A stretch of DNA of 14,841 bases, from positions 1-14,841 of the forward strand of contig JAITBC010000209.1 of NCBI GenBank assembly GCA_031283785.1, written 5' to 3'. A program made the translations under genes and the position numbers. Positions 14,824 through 14,841 of this stretch are shown here, in pieces. The stretch comes from Tannerella sp. GTDB lineage: Bacteria > Bacteroidota > Bacteroidia > Bacteroidales > Tannerellaceae. Positions within the stretch are counted from its first letter, which is position 1, and each line of letters opens with the position of its first letter. The notes below the pieces were generated by a model that saw only the letters and a list, made by a program, of their open reading frames with translations, searched no databases and was not told the origin of the DNA.

Positions 14824-14841
14824 TTAAAATTCAAAGTTGAT
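14824..14841 (-). CDS. Last codons of a probable SusC TonB-dependent porin (partial)
   Basis: Read on the minus strand, the last 18 bases give Ile-Asn-Phe-Glu-Phe-stop. SusC-type beta-barrels characteristically end in an alternating strand with a terminal Phe, and susC almost always sits directly ahead of susD in the same direction, here with a 20-base gap. The evidence is therefore position plus a fitting C-terminus; five codons alone would prove nothing. Confidence 0.65.
   Translation of the reverse strand: MNFEF

Overview
The window is almost certainly from a member of the Bacteroidota, most likely the order Bacteroidales. It contains a SusD family protein directly behind what reads as the last codons of a SusC porin, two lipoproteins of the DUF4959/DUF4998 plus DUF5000 kind, a string of secreted glycosidases, A/T-rich leaders without clear Shine-Dalgarno sites, and one good match to the Bacteroides promoter (TTTG, 19 bp, TAnnTTTG). 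It is a polysaccharide (or glycoconjugate) utilisation locus, and every supported gene lies on the minus strand, so transcription runs from high to low coordinates. I saw no tRNA, rRNA, CRISPR array or transposase.

Uptake and binding module (about 14841 to 10006). The final five codons of a probable SusC (I-N-F-E-F-stop) enter at the right edge. They are followed by a SusD family lipoprotein (653 aa) and two different lipoproteins (416 and 504 aa) that each end in a discoidin-like DUF5000 domain. These are likely surface glycan-binding proteins working with the SusC/D transporter. A 19-bp imperfect hairpin directly after the last of them probably ends or stabilises this transcript.

Gap (9531-10005). 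It holds the hairpin, a doubtful 72-codon ORF, and a promoter about 30 bases before the next gene.

Enzyme module (9530 to 56, continuing off the left edge). Five secreted, non-lipoprotein enzymes are packed with gaps of 13, 9, 6 and 36 bases. They are a GH3 glycosidase with an extra N-terminal discoidin-like domain and an extra C-terminal beta domain; a tandem alpha/beta hydrolase whose second half has lost its nucleophile; a short neutral-ceramidase-fold protein; a GH71/99-like glycosidase; and a second GH3 with an inserted PA14 domain. A further gene probably starts in an ATGA overlap at the left edge.

Working together, SusC/D and the DUF5000 proteins would capture and import a glycan or glycoconjugate, and the enzymes would strip sugars (both GH3s, GH71/99-like) and ester- or amide-linked groups (alpha/beta hydrolase, ceramidase-like) in the periplasm. 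Both GH3 proteins carry the Glu-x-x-His-Gly and Ser-Asp-Cys active-site variants that I associate with beta-xylosidase-like GH3 enzymes. The natural substrate cannot be read from this window. The mix of a ceramidase fold, a GH71/99-like enzyme and a half-dead tandem hydrolase does not match any characterised locus I know, and it is the main point of interest.
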